From the NCBI GenBank assembly GCA_002307185.1, contig DBTT01000018.1:44626-108625 (forward strand): DNA of 64,000 bases, written 5' to 3'. Shown here piece by piece: positions 44,293-53,054 of this stretch (position 1 is its first letter; each line of letters begins with the position of its first letter). The position numbers and the translations under genes were made by a program. This stretch comes from Bacteroidales bacterium UBA1309. Its GTDB lineage: Bacteria > Bacteroidota > Bacteroidia > Bacteroidales > Dysgonomonadaceae. A model generated the notes under the pieces. That model worked only from the letters and a program-made list of their open reading frames with translations. It was not told the DNA's origin and searched no databases.

Positions 44293-46251
44293 TCATCGAA
44301 ATTTTTTATTCAAAATCCTCATGGCATTCAAAATTGCCAAAAGAGCCACCCCAACATCTGCGAAAACAGCTTCCCACATATTCGCAACTCCGATTCCTCC
44401 CAAAATCATCACAAACAATTTGATGCCAAATGCCAGCCCAATATTTTGTTTCACAATATTTTTTGTCGCCTTTGAGATTTGGATGGCTGTGGCGATTTTT
44501 GAAGGATGATCGGTTTGGATCACCACATCGGCAGTTTCTATAGCTGCATCTGCCCCCATTCCTCCCATGGCGATACCCACGTCGCTGAAAGCCAGCACAG
44601 GGGTGTCGTTGATGCCATCTCCCACGAAAGCAACAATGTTGGCCTTATTGCTTTTTATTTTTACCATTTCGCTCATCTTGTTTTCGGGAAGCAAATCGCC
44701 GTAAGCTACATTAATATGAAGTTGCGAAGCTACGGATTTAGTAATTTCACTCTTATCGCCACTTAACACAACAGTTCTCAGAATTCCATATTCTTTGAGT
44801 TTTGCAATAGCCAAAGGTGCATCTTCCTTGATCTCATCGGCAACTAAAATGTAACCGGCATAGCGATTGTCAACGGCTACGAGAATAGTCGTTTCGGCAA
44901 TGGCATCAACCGCCTCGTCGTAATCTATTTGTAAAGATTTCAGCAACTTATTGTTTCCAACAGCCACATCTTTCCCATCCACTGTTCCTTTCAGCCCATG
45001 CCCGGCAATCTCTTCCACATTCTCCACGTGAAAAGATTTATAGCTGTCGTCCCCGAAGTTCATGACTGCTTTTGCTACCGGATGATTTGAATACTGTTCC
45101 AAGGCCTTTGCGTAGGCCAAAACTTGGGAACTTTCGAAGTTTAGGCCTTGTATTTTTTGTACCTCGAATACACCTTTGGTCAAAGTCCCCGTTTTGTCGA
45201 AGACTACCGTGTTTACATCGCATAATGTGTCGATAAAATTAGCCCCTTTGAAGAGGATTCCGTGGCGTGAAGCGGCACCAATACCTCCAAAATAGCCTAA
45301 AGGTACCGAAATGACCAACGCACAAGGACAGGAAATTACCAGAAACACCAATCCTCGATAGAGCCAATCGCTAAACACATAATCAGAAACAAACAATGCG
45401 GGAATCAAAGTGATGGCCAATGCCAGGAAAAAAACCAGCGGAGTATATATCCGTGCAAACCGGGTAATCAACAGCTCTGTTTTGGCTTTTCGGCTTGTGG
45501 CATTCTGCACCATGTCGAGAATGCGGGCCAGCGAGCTGTCCGTATATTTTTTAGCCACTTTCAGCTCAATTACTTTTTCAAGGTTTACCATCCCAGCCAA
45601 TACGTTTTCGCCCGATTTAATCTGGGATGGCCTGCTTTCTCCCGTAAGAGCGCGTGTGTCAAATGTGCTTTCAGGAGATAGCATTTTGCTGTCTAATGGA
45701 ACTTTCTCGCCAGCTTTTATCTGTATGGTTTCCCCGATTCTTACCTCCTGAGGTGACACAGATTTGTATCTGCCATTTCGTTTCACAAAAGCCTTGTCTG
45801 GACGAATATCTATCAATGCTTTTATGCTGCGTTCGGCTTTGTTAACAGCGGACGCTTGAAACAATTCTCCGATTGCATAGAAGAGCATCACGGCAACGCC
45901 TTCCGGATATTCGCCGATACAAAAAGCGCCGATGGTGGCAACACTCATCAGGGTGAATTCATTGAAGAAATGTTTTTTAAGGATGCTTCCCCAGACTTCT
46001 TTCAGTACGGGAAAGGCTACGATGAGGAATGCCACGGTGTACCATGCCAAACGGATGTAACCTGAGAAAAAACTTCGGCTTAGAAAATGGTCGAAAATCA
46101 GGCCTGAGATAAGAAGAACAAAACTCACAAATCCAGGAAGATAGGCACGGAGTTTCGCTGCCTTACCTTGATTTTCTTGTTCCGTGTGTGAATGTGTGTT
46201 GCAGTGAGAACACCCGCAAGCGCTTTTCTGTATATAATTGTCTGATGCCAT
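44293..46251 (-). CDS. P1B-type heavy-metal exporting ATPase (Zn/Cd/Co type)
   Basis: This 652-aa pump drives divalent metal out of the cytoplasm. The N-terminus has a short Cys/His-rich tail (CGCSHCNTHSHTE) instead of a full HMA domain. Membrane helices follow, with the ion-path motif SCPCALVISVPLG, the actuator ALTGES, the phosphorylation site DKTGTLTKG and GDGINDTPVLA. The Cys-Pro-Cys motif and tail fit the Zn/Cd/Co group. Start 46251 avoids overlap with the upstream Fur-family gene, which ends at 46298; the two are cotranscribed. Confidence 0.92.
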   Translation of the reverse strand: MASDNYIQKSACGCSHCNTHSHTEQENQGKAAKLRAYLPGFVSFVLLISGLIFDHFLSRSFFSGYIRLAWYTVAFLIVAFPVLKEVWGSILKKHFFNEFTLMSVATIGAFCIGEYPEGVAVMLFYAIGELFQASAVNKAERSIKALIDIRPDKAFVKRNGRYKSVSPQEVRIGETIQIKAGEKVPLDSKMLSPESTFDTRALTGESRPSQIKSGENVLAGMVNLEKVIELKVAKKYTDSSLARILDMVQNATSRKAKTELLITRFARIYTPLVFFLALAITLIPALFVSDYVFSDWLYRGLVFLVISCPCALVISVPLGYFGGIGAASRHGILFKGANFIDTLCDVNTVVFDKTGTLTKGVFEVQKIQGLNFESSQVLAYAKALEQYSNHPVAKAVMNFGDDSYKSFHVENVEEIAGHGLKGTVDGKDVAVGNNKLLKSLQIDYDEAVDAIAETTILVAVDNRYAGYILVADEIKEDAPLAIAKLKEYGILRTVVLSGDKSEITKSVASQLHINVAYGDLLPENKMSEMVKIKSNKANIVAFVGDGINDTPVLAFSDVGIAMGGMGADAAIETADVVIQTDHPSKIATAIQISKATKNIVKQNIGLAFGIKLFVMILGGIGVANMWEAVFADVGVALLAILNAMRILNKKFR

Positions 46252-46297
46252 AGCTGTTATAAATTGCAGCAACAAAAGTAAGAAGGATTGTCTGCAA

Positions 46298-46720
46298 CTA
46301 AGTTGCAATCTTCGAACAACGGTCGCAAAGCCCTTTCAATACAAAATTTATGTTCTCAAGGACAAAACCTTGCGGCAGCTTTACCTCAGGGATGGAAACA
46401 CTTTCCATGCAAAAGGTTTGTTTGCAAGAGGTGCAATTGAAATGGACATGCAGTTGGTTGATTTGACACATGCAACCCGGTCGGCATACCGAATATTTGA
46501 TAGAACCGGTGCCATCGTCAATGCTGTGAATCAATAATTTATCATGGAAGAGATTGATCGTTCGGGATATGGTGGATTTGTCAACGGTATCCAACATTTC
46601 CTCCATCGCGTTGAGGCTGAAGGCGGTTTGATGCTCCATCATAGCCTGCAGAATCAGTATCCTGACTGCTGTTGGTTTGATGTCACGTTCTGCTAGCCTT
46701 TCTTCATAAATATTGTCCAT
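46298..46720 (-). CDS. Fur-family metal-responsive repressor
   Basis: This 140-aa regulator has the winged-helix start (IKPTAVRILILQAMMEH, SLNAMEEMLDTVDKSTISRTI) and the Fur metal-binding end with CNTSCKQTFC and CDRC. It lies directly upstream of the P1B ATPase, so it probably controls metal export, in the manner of a Zur/Zn-type Fur protein. A 19-bp palindrome is found in its own upstream region (46767-46785). The exact metal is not known. Confidence 0.88.
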   Translation of the reverse strand: MDNIYEERLAERDIKPTAVRILILQAMMEHQTAFSLNAMEEMLDTVDKSTISRTINLFHDKLLIHSIDDGTGSIKYSVCRPGCMCQINQLHVHFNCTSCKQTFCMESVSIPEVKLPQGFVLENINFVLKGLCDRCSKIAT

Positions 46721-46766
46721 GTCGTGAAGATTTATTGTCTTTGGGAAATATTGCTCCCATTTTAAT

Positions 46767-46785
46767 TTGCATGTAAATCATGCAA
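46767..46785. promoter_or_regulatory. 19-bp palindromic operator candidate for the Fur-family repressor
   Basis: The sequence TTGCATGTAAATCATGCAA is a perfect inverted repeat of 7-base arms around TAAAT. It lies 46 bases before the regulator start, as expected for autorepression of the regulator and its metal pump. Confidence 0.65.
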
Positions 46786-46876
46786 TACGAAATATACTGA
46801 TTCTCTATTTTTCTAAGCTAAACAATTGGAATGCATTTTCGTTTTAGAAAATGCAAAAATAGCATCATTATCAATG

Positions 46877-46910
46877 AAAAAAGCCCGATTGGTAATCAAT
46901 CGGGGCTTTT
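46877..46910 (-). terminator. Intrinsic terminator after yceI-like gene
   Basis: A GC-rich stem (AAAAGCCCGATTG / CAATCGGGGCTTTT, with one unpaired base) is followed by a T tract on the minus strand. It lies 34 bases after the YceI-like stop. Confidence 0.85.
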
Positions 46911-46943
46911 ATTTTTTCAGTACTCCTTGTTTTCTTTATCGAA

Positions 46944-47543
46944 TTATTTTTTCGGAGAAAATTCAGCGTCGGCGATGATCGTGATTTCATCCCCTACAAC
47001 TGCTTCTGGAAATTTAGTTCCTATTCCAAAATCAGAGCGTTTTAGTGTTCCACTGATATGGAAACCAGCCGTTGTTTGTTGGTTCATCGGGTTAGATATT
47101 GTTCCATAATATGTTACTGTCAACATTACTGGTTTGGTCACACCGTGCAAGGTTAAGTTCCCTTTGAGGATGGCTTTCTCTGGAGCACCTTTGATTTTCA
47201 ATTTGGAAAGAACTTTCGTGAATGAGGTGCTTTCGAATGTAAGGGTTGGGAATTTCTCCGCATCGAAGAAGTCAGCAGTTTTCAAGTGGTTGTCACGGGC
47301 CTCAACTCCTGTGTTTACACTCGCAATTTTTGCAGTCAATGTAATTTTTGCATCTGAATAATCGGCTTTAGATGTGGTTACAGAAACGGTGAAATCAGAA
47401 AAATAACCATTGATTTCCGAAACCGTCAGATGTTTCACCTTGAAACCTAATCTGGAATGGGCTGGATCATTTGTCCAAGTTGTTTGAGCTGAAACGAAAG
47501 CTACGCTTGCGATTGCTATGAATAATAATACTAACTTTTTCAT
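46944..47543 (-). CDS. YceI-family periplasmic lipid-binding-like protein
   Basis: This 199-aa protein has a signal peptide (about 1-19, ending FVSAQ). The YceI domain starts TTWTNDPAHSRLGFKVKHLTVSEINGYFSDF (quoted in part as DPAHSRLGFKVKHL and INGYFSDF) and has the lipocalin-like beta pattern. YceI proteins bind polyisoprenoid-like lipids, but their role is unclear. The gene follows doxX-like 47628-48041 with an 84-base gap. A terminator ends the pair. Confidence 0.92.
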   Translation of the reverse strand: MKKLVLLFIAIASVAFVSAQTTWTNDPAHSRLGFKVKHLTVSEINGYFSDFTVSVTTSKADYSDAKITLTAKIASVNTGVEARDNHLKTADFFDAEKFPTLTFESTSFTKVLSKLKIKGAPEKAILKGNLTLHGVTKPVMLTVTYYGTISNPMNQQTTAGFHISGTLKRSDFGIGTKFPEAVVGDEITIIADAEFSPKK

Positions 47544-47627
47544 CTTGCTATTTTTTTAGATTAAATTGTTATTTAAATATTTACGTTAAAACAGATAATG
47601 TCCGTTGTTTGTTTTTGTGATATTGAG

Positions 47628-48041
47628 TTAATCCCAAAGATATTTTTTGCTCAGGGCATATTTTCCTCCACCGGTAAGTGCCAGAACCAATGCTCCTAAG
47701 AAGTATAGACCTTGTAATTCAAGAGTCCAGCCCCCAGTTGTAGGGTCGAGTGTGAAAACCTGGGCAGAGTGAACAAGCAAAGTAGCAACAAGCATGTTGA
47801 AGGAGAATACCAAAGCGGCGGCGCGGGTGGCGAATCCAAAAAGGATAAAGAGTGGAGCAATCACTTCCCCGATATAAACTCCATAGGTGATGAAATGAGG
47901 CAAGCCTGCACCATCCACAATTTGTCCAATAAATGCGGGGCCATAAATCAACTTTGACACACCGTGAAATAACATCAACACTCCCAATGTAAGCCTAAGA
48001 AGAAAAAGGCCTAGATCAACATTTTTTTCTAATGATTTCAT
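47628..48041 (-). CDS. DoxX family membrane protein
   Basis: This 137-aa integral membrane protein has four predicted helices and the DoxX pattern LGLFLLRLTLGVLMLFHGVSKL near the start (quoted in part as LRLTLGVLMLFHGVSKL). It pairs with the YceI gene downstream and is divergent from the HxlR regulator at 48275. DoxX proteins are linked to redox or sulfur metabolism in some organisms. Here the pairing suggests a response to reactive small molecules, as for several HxlR-controlled operons; this is inference. Confidence 0.85.
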   Translation of the reverse strand: MKSLEKNVDLGLFLLRLTLGVLMLFHGVSKLIYGPAFIGQIVDGAGLPHFITYGVYIGEVIAPLFILFGFATRAAALVFSFNMLVATLLVHSAQVFTLDPTTGGWTLELQGLYFLGALVLALTGGGKYALSKKYLWD

Positions 48042-48093
48042 ATTTATTCAATTTTAAAAGTTATAAATGCTTATTTTGCTGATAATTTTTGGC

Positions 48094-48115
48094 TATATAC
48101 GATAAACAGTATATA
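48094..48115. promoter_or_regulatory. Inverted repeat, candidate HxlR operator
   Basis: The perfect arms TATATAC and GTATATA are separated by 8 bases. The right arm overlaps a plus-strand TATATTTG -7 box at 48112-48119. Another imperfect pair (GTATCAAAAT / ATTTTGGATAC) follows at 48128-48159. Confidence 0.5.
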
Positions 48116-48274
48116 TTTGCATCTAAGTATCAAAATCACTATTAGTATATTTTGGATACAAATATAGGAGCTTCCTTTTCTTTATGCAAGACCTTACCTC
48201 AAGGAGCGTTAGTTACTTATTTATCACTAAAATTTATTATCAAACGATTAGGTGCTGAAAAAAAATAAAAAAAG

Positions 48275-48652
48275 ATGGATATAGAAATTGAAAAATTCCA
48301 AGACAAGGATCATTGCCCTGTACGTTGCATACTTTCACGCATAGGCGACAAGTGGTCTGTTCTGATTATTAACCTGCTGGGTGAGGCTGGGACCTTGCGT
48401 TTTGGGGAAATTAAAAAATCTCTTGGTGATATATCGCAAAAAATGCTAACTTCGACACTTCGTTCTTTAGAAGCAGATGGGCTGATATTGCGCCAAGCGT
48501 ATATGGAAATTCCACCTCGGGTTGAATATGAATTGACTGATTTGGGAAGAAACCTACTCCCGCACCTATCTGCCTTGTCTGATTGGGCCCATCAGAATAT
48601 GGACACAATCCTCAAGCATAGAGCAATTTATCAAGAAGCATCTGACCAGTGA
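48275..48652 (+). CDS. HxlR-family transcriptional regulator
   Basis: This 125-aa winged-helix regulator shows the family pattern CPVRCILSRIGDKWSVLII with Cys14 and Cys18, then RFGEIKKSLGDISQKMLTSTLRSLEADGLI (quoted in part as RFGEIKKSLGDISQKML) and VEYELTDLG. HxlR proteins often sense electrophiles or oxidants through a conserved Cys. It is divergently placed to the DoxX/YceI pair, which is its likely target. Confidence 0.88.
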   Translation: MDIEIEKFQDKDHCPVRCILSRIGDKWSVLIINLLGEAGTLRFGEIKKSLGDISQKMLTSTLRSLEADGLILRQAYMEIPPRVEYELTDLGRNLLPHLSALSDWAHQNMDTILKHRAIYQEASDQ

Positions 48653-48694
48653 ATTCGGTGCTGGTTATAGATTAATTTAAAATTATAGATAAAA

Positions 48695-51220
48695 ATGAAG
48701 AAAAAAAATTACCTGACTGTTTTATTTCTACTTCTATTTTTAACGACGCAGGCGCAGCCTAGGTTTCCTTGGCAAAGAAAAACGGAAAAGAAAGAAGTAA
48801 AAACCGAGCTGGCTAATAAACCTGCTCCTCCCGCTTCCAATAAAGATTTGAAGTCGTTCAATCAAATAATTACCAAAGGATATAAAAAGACAGTCGGGTT
48901 GTTTACAACATATAAAGCAGATGACAAATATTACTTTGAAATACCCGACAGCATTTTCGGAAGAGATTTGTTGATTGTGAGCCGTATATCAAAGGCAGCG
49001 GCAGACAAAAGGGCTATGATGCTCGGTTATGCCGGTGATGAGATCAATGAGAATGTTATCCGTCTTGAGAAAAAGAACAACAAAATATTTTTGAAGACAA
49101 TTTCTTATTCCGAACGTTCCCAAGATACTTTGGGAATGTACAAATCGGTACTCAATTCCAATATCCAACCTATTTCTGCGGCCTTTGACATAAAAACCTA
49201 TCACAACGATTCCCTCAAACAAATTAAAAACCCGCTGATTGATGTCACAGATTTCTTGAATGGAGACAACAACGTATTCTTTTTCGACTCCAGACTGAAA
49301 AGGGCGCTTGCGATCGGCAATCTATTTCCAGACAGGAGCTACATCGACACCATAAAGGCGTATCCTTTGAATGTGGAAATCAGAACCGTAAAAACATATT
49401 CCCAAACTTCCCAAAACCCGGCTGCATCTCCGTCAGAGCCGTTGACCTACGAATTGAATTCGTCCATCGTGCTTCTGCCCAAAGAACCAATGAAGCCGCG
49501 CTACAAAGACGAACGCGTAGCTTATTTTGCGACAAGCTACACCGATTTTGATGCGAATCCACAAGGTGTCAAAGACATAGCAATGATTACCCGTTGGAGA
49601 CTTGAACCAAAAGAGGAGGATGTGGAAAAATATAAAAGGGGAGAACTTGTGGAGCCTAAAAAGCCAATTGTGTATTACATCGATCCGGCTACCCCCAAGA
49701 AATGGGTCCCTTATCTGAAAGCAGGAGTAAATGACTGGCAAAAAGCTTTTGAGCAAGCGGGCTTCAAAAACGCAATATATGCGGTGGAAGTGAGCAGCAA
49801 AGATTCAACTTGGAGCATCGATGATGCACGGCATTCGGCTATCGTTTACAAGCCTTCGGACATCCCTAACGCAAGTGGCCCGCACGTGCATGATCCCCGC
49901 AGTGGAGAAATTATCGAATCGCACATCAACTGGTACCACAATGTGATGCAATTGTTGCATGACTGGTATTTTGTGCAAGCAGCAGCAATAGATCCACGTG
50001 CCCGCAAGGTAGAATTCGACGACGAATTGATGGGACAATTGATCCGTTTTGTTTCCTCACACGAAGTTGGGCACACCCTTGGTTTACGCCACAATTTTGG
50101 TTCATCGGCAACTGTTCCTGTCGAGAAACTCCGCGACAAAGCCTGGGTAGAAGCCAACGGACATACACCTTCGATCATGGACTATGCTCGTTTCAACTAT
50201 GTGGCGCAGCCTGAAGACAATGTTGGCGAGAGTGGAATTTTCCCTCGTATCGGCATATACGACAAGTGGTCGATAGAATGGGGATACAAATGGATGCCCG
50301 AATTTGCTACCCCAAAAGACGAAGTTCCAACCTTGAACAAGATGGTTCTGGAAAAACTAAAAGAGGACAAGCGATACACCTTCGGAACAGAAAGCGACAG
50401 GAACGACCCGCGCAACCAAAGCGAAGATTTGGGAGACAACGCCATGAAGGCAAGCGAATATGGCATCAAGAACTTGAAACGCATTGTTCCAAATCTTTTG
50501 AGTTGGACTTATCAGCCGAATGAAGATTTGTCGATGGCCAAAAACATGTATGCTCAGATTGCCACTCAGTTTGCCCGCTATATGGGACACGTCTCCAAAA
50601 ACGTCGCAGGGATTTATACCACTCCTCGCAAGGTGGAAGAGAATGCTCCGATTTCCGAATACGTTCCGGCAAGCATCCAAAGGGAAGCAATGGCTTTCCT
50701 AAACAAACAATTGTTCATAACGCCAAGCTGGCTTATCAATCAAGAACTCATTAAGAAGGCCAACGTGGATCCGGTAGCTACCATCAGCAAAATCCAGTCG
50801 CAAGTGCTTTCTCGCTTGCAAAGCGACGAGACTATCAGCAAATTAGTTGCTTTTGAAAACCAAGATGGGACAAAAGCTTACACCATATTGGATTTATATG
50901 CGGATCTGAGCAAGAGCATTTGGCCAGAATTAACATCTGGAGCAAATATTGACCTATATCACCGGAAACTTCAAAAATCTTATATTGAGAATTTGAAAAA
51001 ATTGATAAAGAAAGACAATGCCGATTCTTCCAATAATAGGCCTCTAACTATGCTTGGCGGCGGTCAGGGTTCCGAAGATGCAAGCACAGTTGCCCGCGCG
51101 CAGTTAACCAAGCTAAGGACAAATATCCGTGTGGCACTTCCCGCGTCCAAAGGTTTGAGCCATTATCATCTGGAAGATTGCTTAGCCCAAATAAATACGA
51201 TTTTGGATAATAAAAAATAA
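48695..51220 (+). CDS. Secreted zinc metalloprotease, DUF4953/DUF5117 family
   Basis: This 841-aa protein has a signal peptide (about 1-20, ending TQAQ). The zinc-binding motif HEVGHTLGLRH starts at His456 and fits the metzincin-like HExxHxxGxxH pattern with a Glu base. Domain pieces of DUF5118 and DUF5117 precede the catalytic part, and DUF4953 follows it. Substrates of the family are unknown; proteins of the cell envelope or diet are plausible. It stands alone, 42 bases after the HxlR gene, with its own terminator. Confidence 0.9.
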   Translation: MKKKNYLTVLFLLLFLTTQAQPRFPWQRKTEKKEVKTELANKPAPPASNKDLKSFNQIITKGYKKTVGLFTTYKADDKYYFEIPDSIFGRDLLIVSRISKAAADKRAMMLGYAGDEINENVIRLEKKNNKIFLKTISYSERSQDTLGMYKSVLNSNIQPISAAFDIKTYHNDSLKQIKNPLIDVTDFLNGDNNVFFFDSRLKRALAIGNLFPDRSYIDTIKAYPLNVEIRTVKTYSQTSQNPAASPSEPLTYELNSSIVLLPKEPMKPRYKDERVAYFATSYTDFDANPQGVKDIAMITRWRLEPKEEDVEKYKRGELVEPKKPIVYYIDPATPKKWVPYLKAGVNDWQKAFEQAGFKNAIYAVEVSSKDSTWSIDDARHSAIVYKPSDIPNASGPHVHDPRSGEIIESHINWYHNVMQLLHDWYFVQAAAIDPRARKVEFDDELMGQLIRFVSSHEVGHTLGLRHNFGSSATVPVEKLRDKAWVEANGHTPSIMDYARFNYVAQPEDNVGESGIFPRIGIYDKWSIEWGYKWMPEFATPKDEVPTLNKMVLEKLKEDKRYTFGTESDRNDPRNQSEDLGDNAMKASEYGIKNLKRIVPNLLSWTYQPNEDLSMAKNMYAQIATQFARYMGHVSKNVAGIYTTPRKVEENAPISEYVPASIQREAMAFLNKQLFITPSWLINQELIKKANVDPVATISKIQSQVLSRLQSDETISKLVAFENQDGTKAYTILDLYADLSKSIWPELTSGANIDLYHRKLQKSYIENLKKLIKKDNADSSNNRPLTMLGGGQGSEDASTVARAQLTKLRTNIRVALPASKGLSHYHLEDCLAQINTILDNKK

Positions 51221-51245
51221 TATTGTCCAATACTGACATGGATTA

Positions 51246-51282
51246 GAAAGCCCTGCTGATTTCTCAACAGGGCTTTCTTTTT
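51246..51282 (+). terminator. Intrinsic terminator after the metalloprotease gene
   Basis: A stem GAAAGCCCTGCTGA / CTCAACAGGGCTTTC (approximate pairing) is followed by five T residues. Confidence 0.82.
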
Positions 51283-51289
51283 ACAAACA

Positions 51290-51656
51290 AAATCAAATAT
51301 TTGTTTTTTTTGAATAGGAATTCCAACCACTCTTGATTTGAATTCCTTACTGAATTTTTTACTTGTTGATGCCATAATTTTTTTGTTTAAGGATAATGCA
51401 ATTTTATCTTAACTTCCTGTCCATATTTTAGCGAGTAGCATAGTACGTGCAGGAATGCCTGGGTATTTCACATGTGTATTTTAACAAAGTCATATACTTC
51501 ATGCGGTTTATGTTTTATTCAATTAGTGTTTATCAATTATTTGCAATATGCGAACATTATATATATTTAGGATCAATAAGGAATTCAGTTCGCCGAATGG
51601 TTTCCCTAATTTATCCGGATCCTTTTTTCCGCAGTCATAAATTTGCAATTTTTTAT
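51290..51656. other. Gene-free stretch with a possible transposase trace
   Basis: On the minus strand at about 51320-51375 a frame begins MASTSKKFSKEFKSRVV, which recalls the start of IS3-type OrfA proteins. It loses any similarity after about 17 codons. Nothing else was recognised. Confidence 0.3.
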
Positions 51657-51664
51657 TACCTTCG
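51657..51664 (+). promoter_or_regulatory. Candidate promoter -7 box TACCTTCG
   Basis: A near fit to TAnnTTTG (C for T at position 7), about 107 bases before the TTG start at 51771. Confidence 0.3.
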
Positions 51665-51770
51665 CAAGGTACAAAATAGAGGTAAGTACTACCGAAGGCT
51701 TAGTTCAATACAACGAAGTGGGCAAACAAAAGAAGAAATTTGAGTCTGCTTATTAACAAAAAATGGAATT

Positions 51771-52535
51771 TTGAAAATTAGATTTTTAGGCACCGGCACA
51801 TCCACAGGTATCCCGGAAATTGGATGCACTTGTCAGGTGTGCCAGTCAAGCGACAAAAGGGACAAGCGGCTGAGAGCTTCCGTCCTGATTGAAGAAAAGG
51901 GAAGGAATATCCTGATCGATTGCGGCCCCGACTTCAGGGAGCAAATGTTGGACTTGCCCTTTCGTAAAATCGGTGGTGTATTGTTGACTCACGAACACTA
52001 TGACCACGTGGGGGGACTGGATGATTTACGCCCATTCTCCAAATTTGGCGATGTTTGCATCTTTGCGGAAAAGAAGGTTTCAAACTCGATTCAACGGCGG
52101 ATGCCTTATATTTTTGTCAAAGAAAAATATCCAGGTGTCCCAAGGCTTGAGATGATCGAAATCAAAAATGAGCCTTTCTTCGTGGATGATGTCCCGGTCG
52201 TCCCCATTCGCATCATGCACTATACATTGGGGATTTTCGCTTACCGCATCGGGCAGTTTGCCTATATCACCGACATGAAAAGTATCCCTGACGAAGAATT
52301 ACCCAAATTACGGGATTTGGACATCCTTGTTGTTAATGCTCTCCGCATAAGTGAGCATCTGTCTCATCAAAACCTCGAACAAGCCCTCGCTTTTGCCGAT
52401 CATGTGAGAGCAAAAGCCACCTATTTCATCCACATGAGCCACGATATGGGGCTACATGCCGTGATGGAAAAGACATTGCCTGCCAATGTTTTCTTTGCCT
52501 ATGACGGGTTGGAATTAGAAATCGAGTCGGTATAA
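51771..52535 (+). CDS. MBL-fold metal-dependent hydrolase (PhnP-like)
   Basis: This 254-aa metallo-beta-lactamase-fold protein starts at TTG: an ATG 8 bases upstream leads straight into a stop. The N-terminus LGTGTSTGIPEIGCTCQVC and the motif LTHEHYDHVGGL for the two-metal site resemble PhnP-type phosphodiesterases. A late IHMSHDMG supplies more ligand His residues. Relatives cleave cyclic phosphodiesters; activity here is not proven. Confidence 0.88.
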   Translation: MKIRFLGTGTSTGIPEIGCTCQVCQSSDKRDKRLRASVLIEEKGRNILIDCGPDFREQMLDLPFRKIGGVLLTHEHYDHVGGLDDLRPFSKFGDVCIFAEKKVSNSIQRRMPYIFVKEKYPGVPRLEMIEIKNEPFFVDDVPVVPIRIMHYTLGIFAYRIGQFAYITDMKSIPDEELPKLRDLDILVVNALRISEHLSHQNLEQALAFADHVRAKATYFIHMSHDMGLHAVMEKTLPANVFFAYDGLELEIESV

Positions 52536-52648
52536 AACAAAAAAAAGATTTTCCCGCATCCACGCGAGGAAATCCTCCATTAAACCCTGTTCGAAAAGTT
52601 CGAACTTGAATCGCATTTTTGTAAGACCCAGCTTACTTCCGTTTTTCG

Positions 52649-52786
52649 TTACTTCAATGTGGCTGTCAATTCGCGAATTTGACTATTCACTCTTTGGCAC
52701 ATGAATCCATTTCTTACGGATTTGTAACGTTCCACTTGATTGCGCAAACTTGCAATCAGGCGAAGTTTGTCTTCTCTTTCTTTCAT
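52649..52786 (-). CDS. Small helical protein, 45 aa
   Basis: A 45-codon frame (MKEREDKLRLIASLRNQVER...IRELTATLK) predicts one amphipathic helix rich in Arg, Glu and Leu. It has no signal peptide. A near-canonical TATCTTTG promoter box lies 64 bases upstream on the same strand, which favours a real gene over chance. The family was not recognised. It lies between the MBL gene and the serine hydrolase gene and is independent of both. Confidence 0.5.
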   Translation of the reverse strand: MKEREDKLRLIASLRNQVERYKSVRNGFMCQRVNSQIRELTATLK

Positions 52787-52849
52787 AAAATTAAATGATA
52801 ACCTAAATCTTTTAAACCTAAAACTCGGATTTCTCTAAATCCACAGTAC

Positions 52850-52857
52850 AAAGATAC
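52850..52857 (-). promoter_or_regulatory. Promoter -7 box TATCTTTG of the 45-aa gene
   Basis: On the minus strand this reads TATCTTTG, a perfect TAnnTTTG box, upstream of the 45-aa gene. Confidence 0.5.
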
Positions 52858-53054
52858 GAAATATTTCAGTAAAATATGTTTTACAACATAATCTAGTGGT
52901 AGATTTAACATTAATTACACTTCCCGTGTTTGTAGAAATCCCGTGTTTTAACAATCCATGAGGAGGTCATTCGCTGAAGTGTCTATCGAATGCTTTTATG
53001 CTCGGATATCTTAAGGCAAGATGATGAATCATCTTCAGGCACCCTCTTTTGGCA

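Noticed and set aside
51447..51743. 98-codon frame before the MBL-fold gene
   Set aside because: Composition rich in Phe, Tyr, Ile and Ser typical of translated AT-rich spacer; no upstream signals.
53018..53035. AAGATGATGAATCATCTT palindrome after the serine hydrolase gene as a terminator
   Set aside because: AT-rich stem, tiny loop and no T run; it may be chance.
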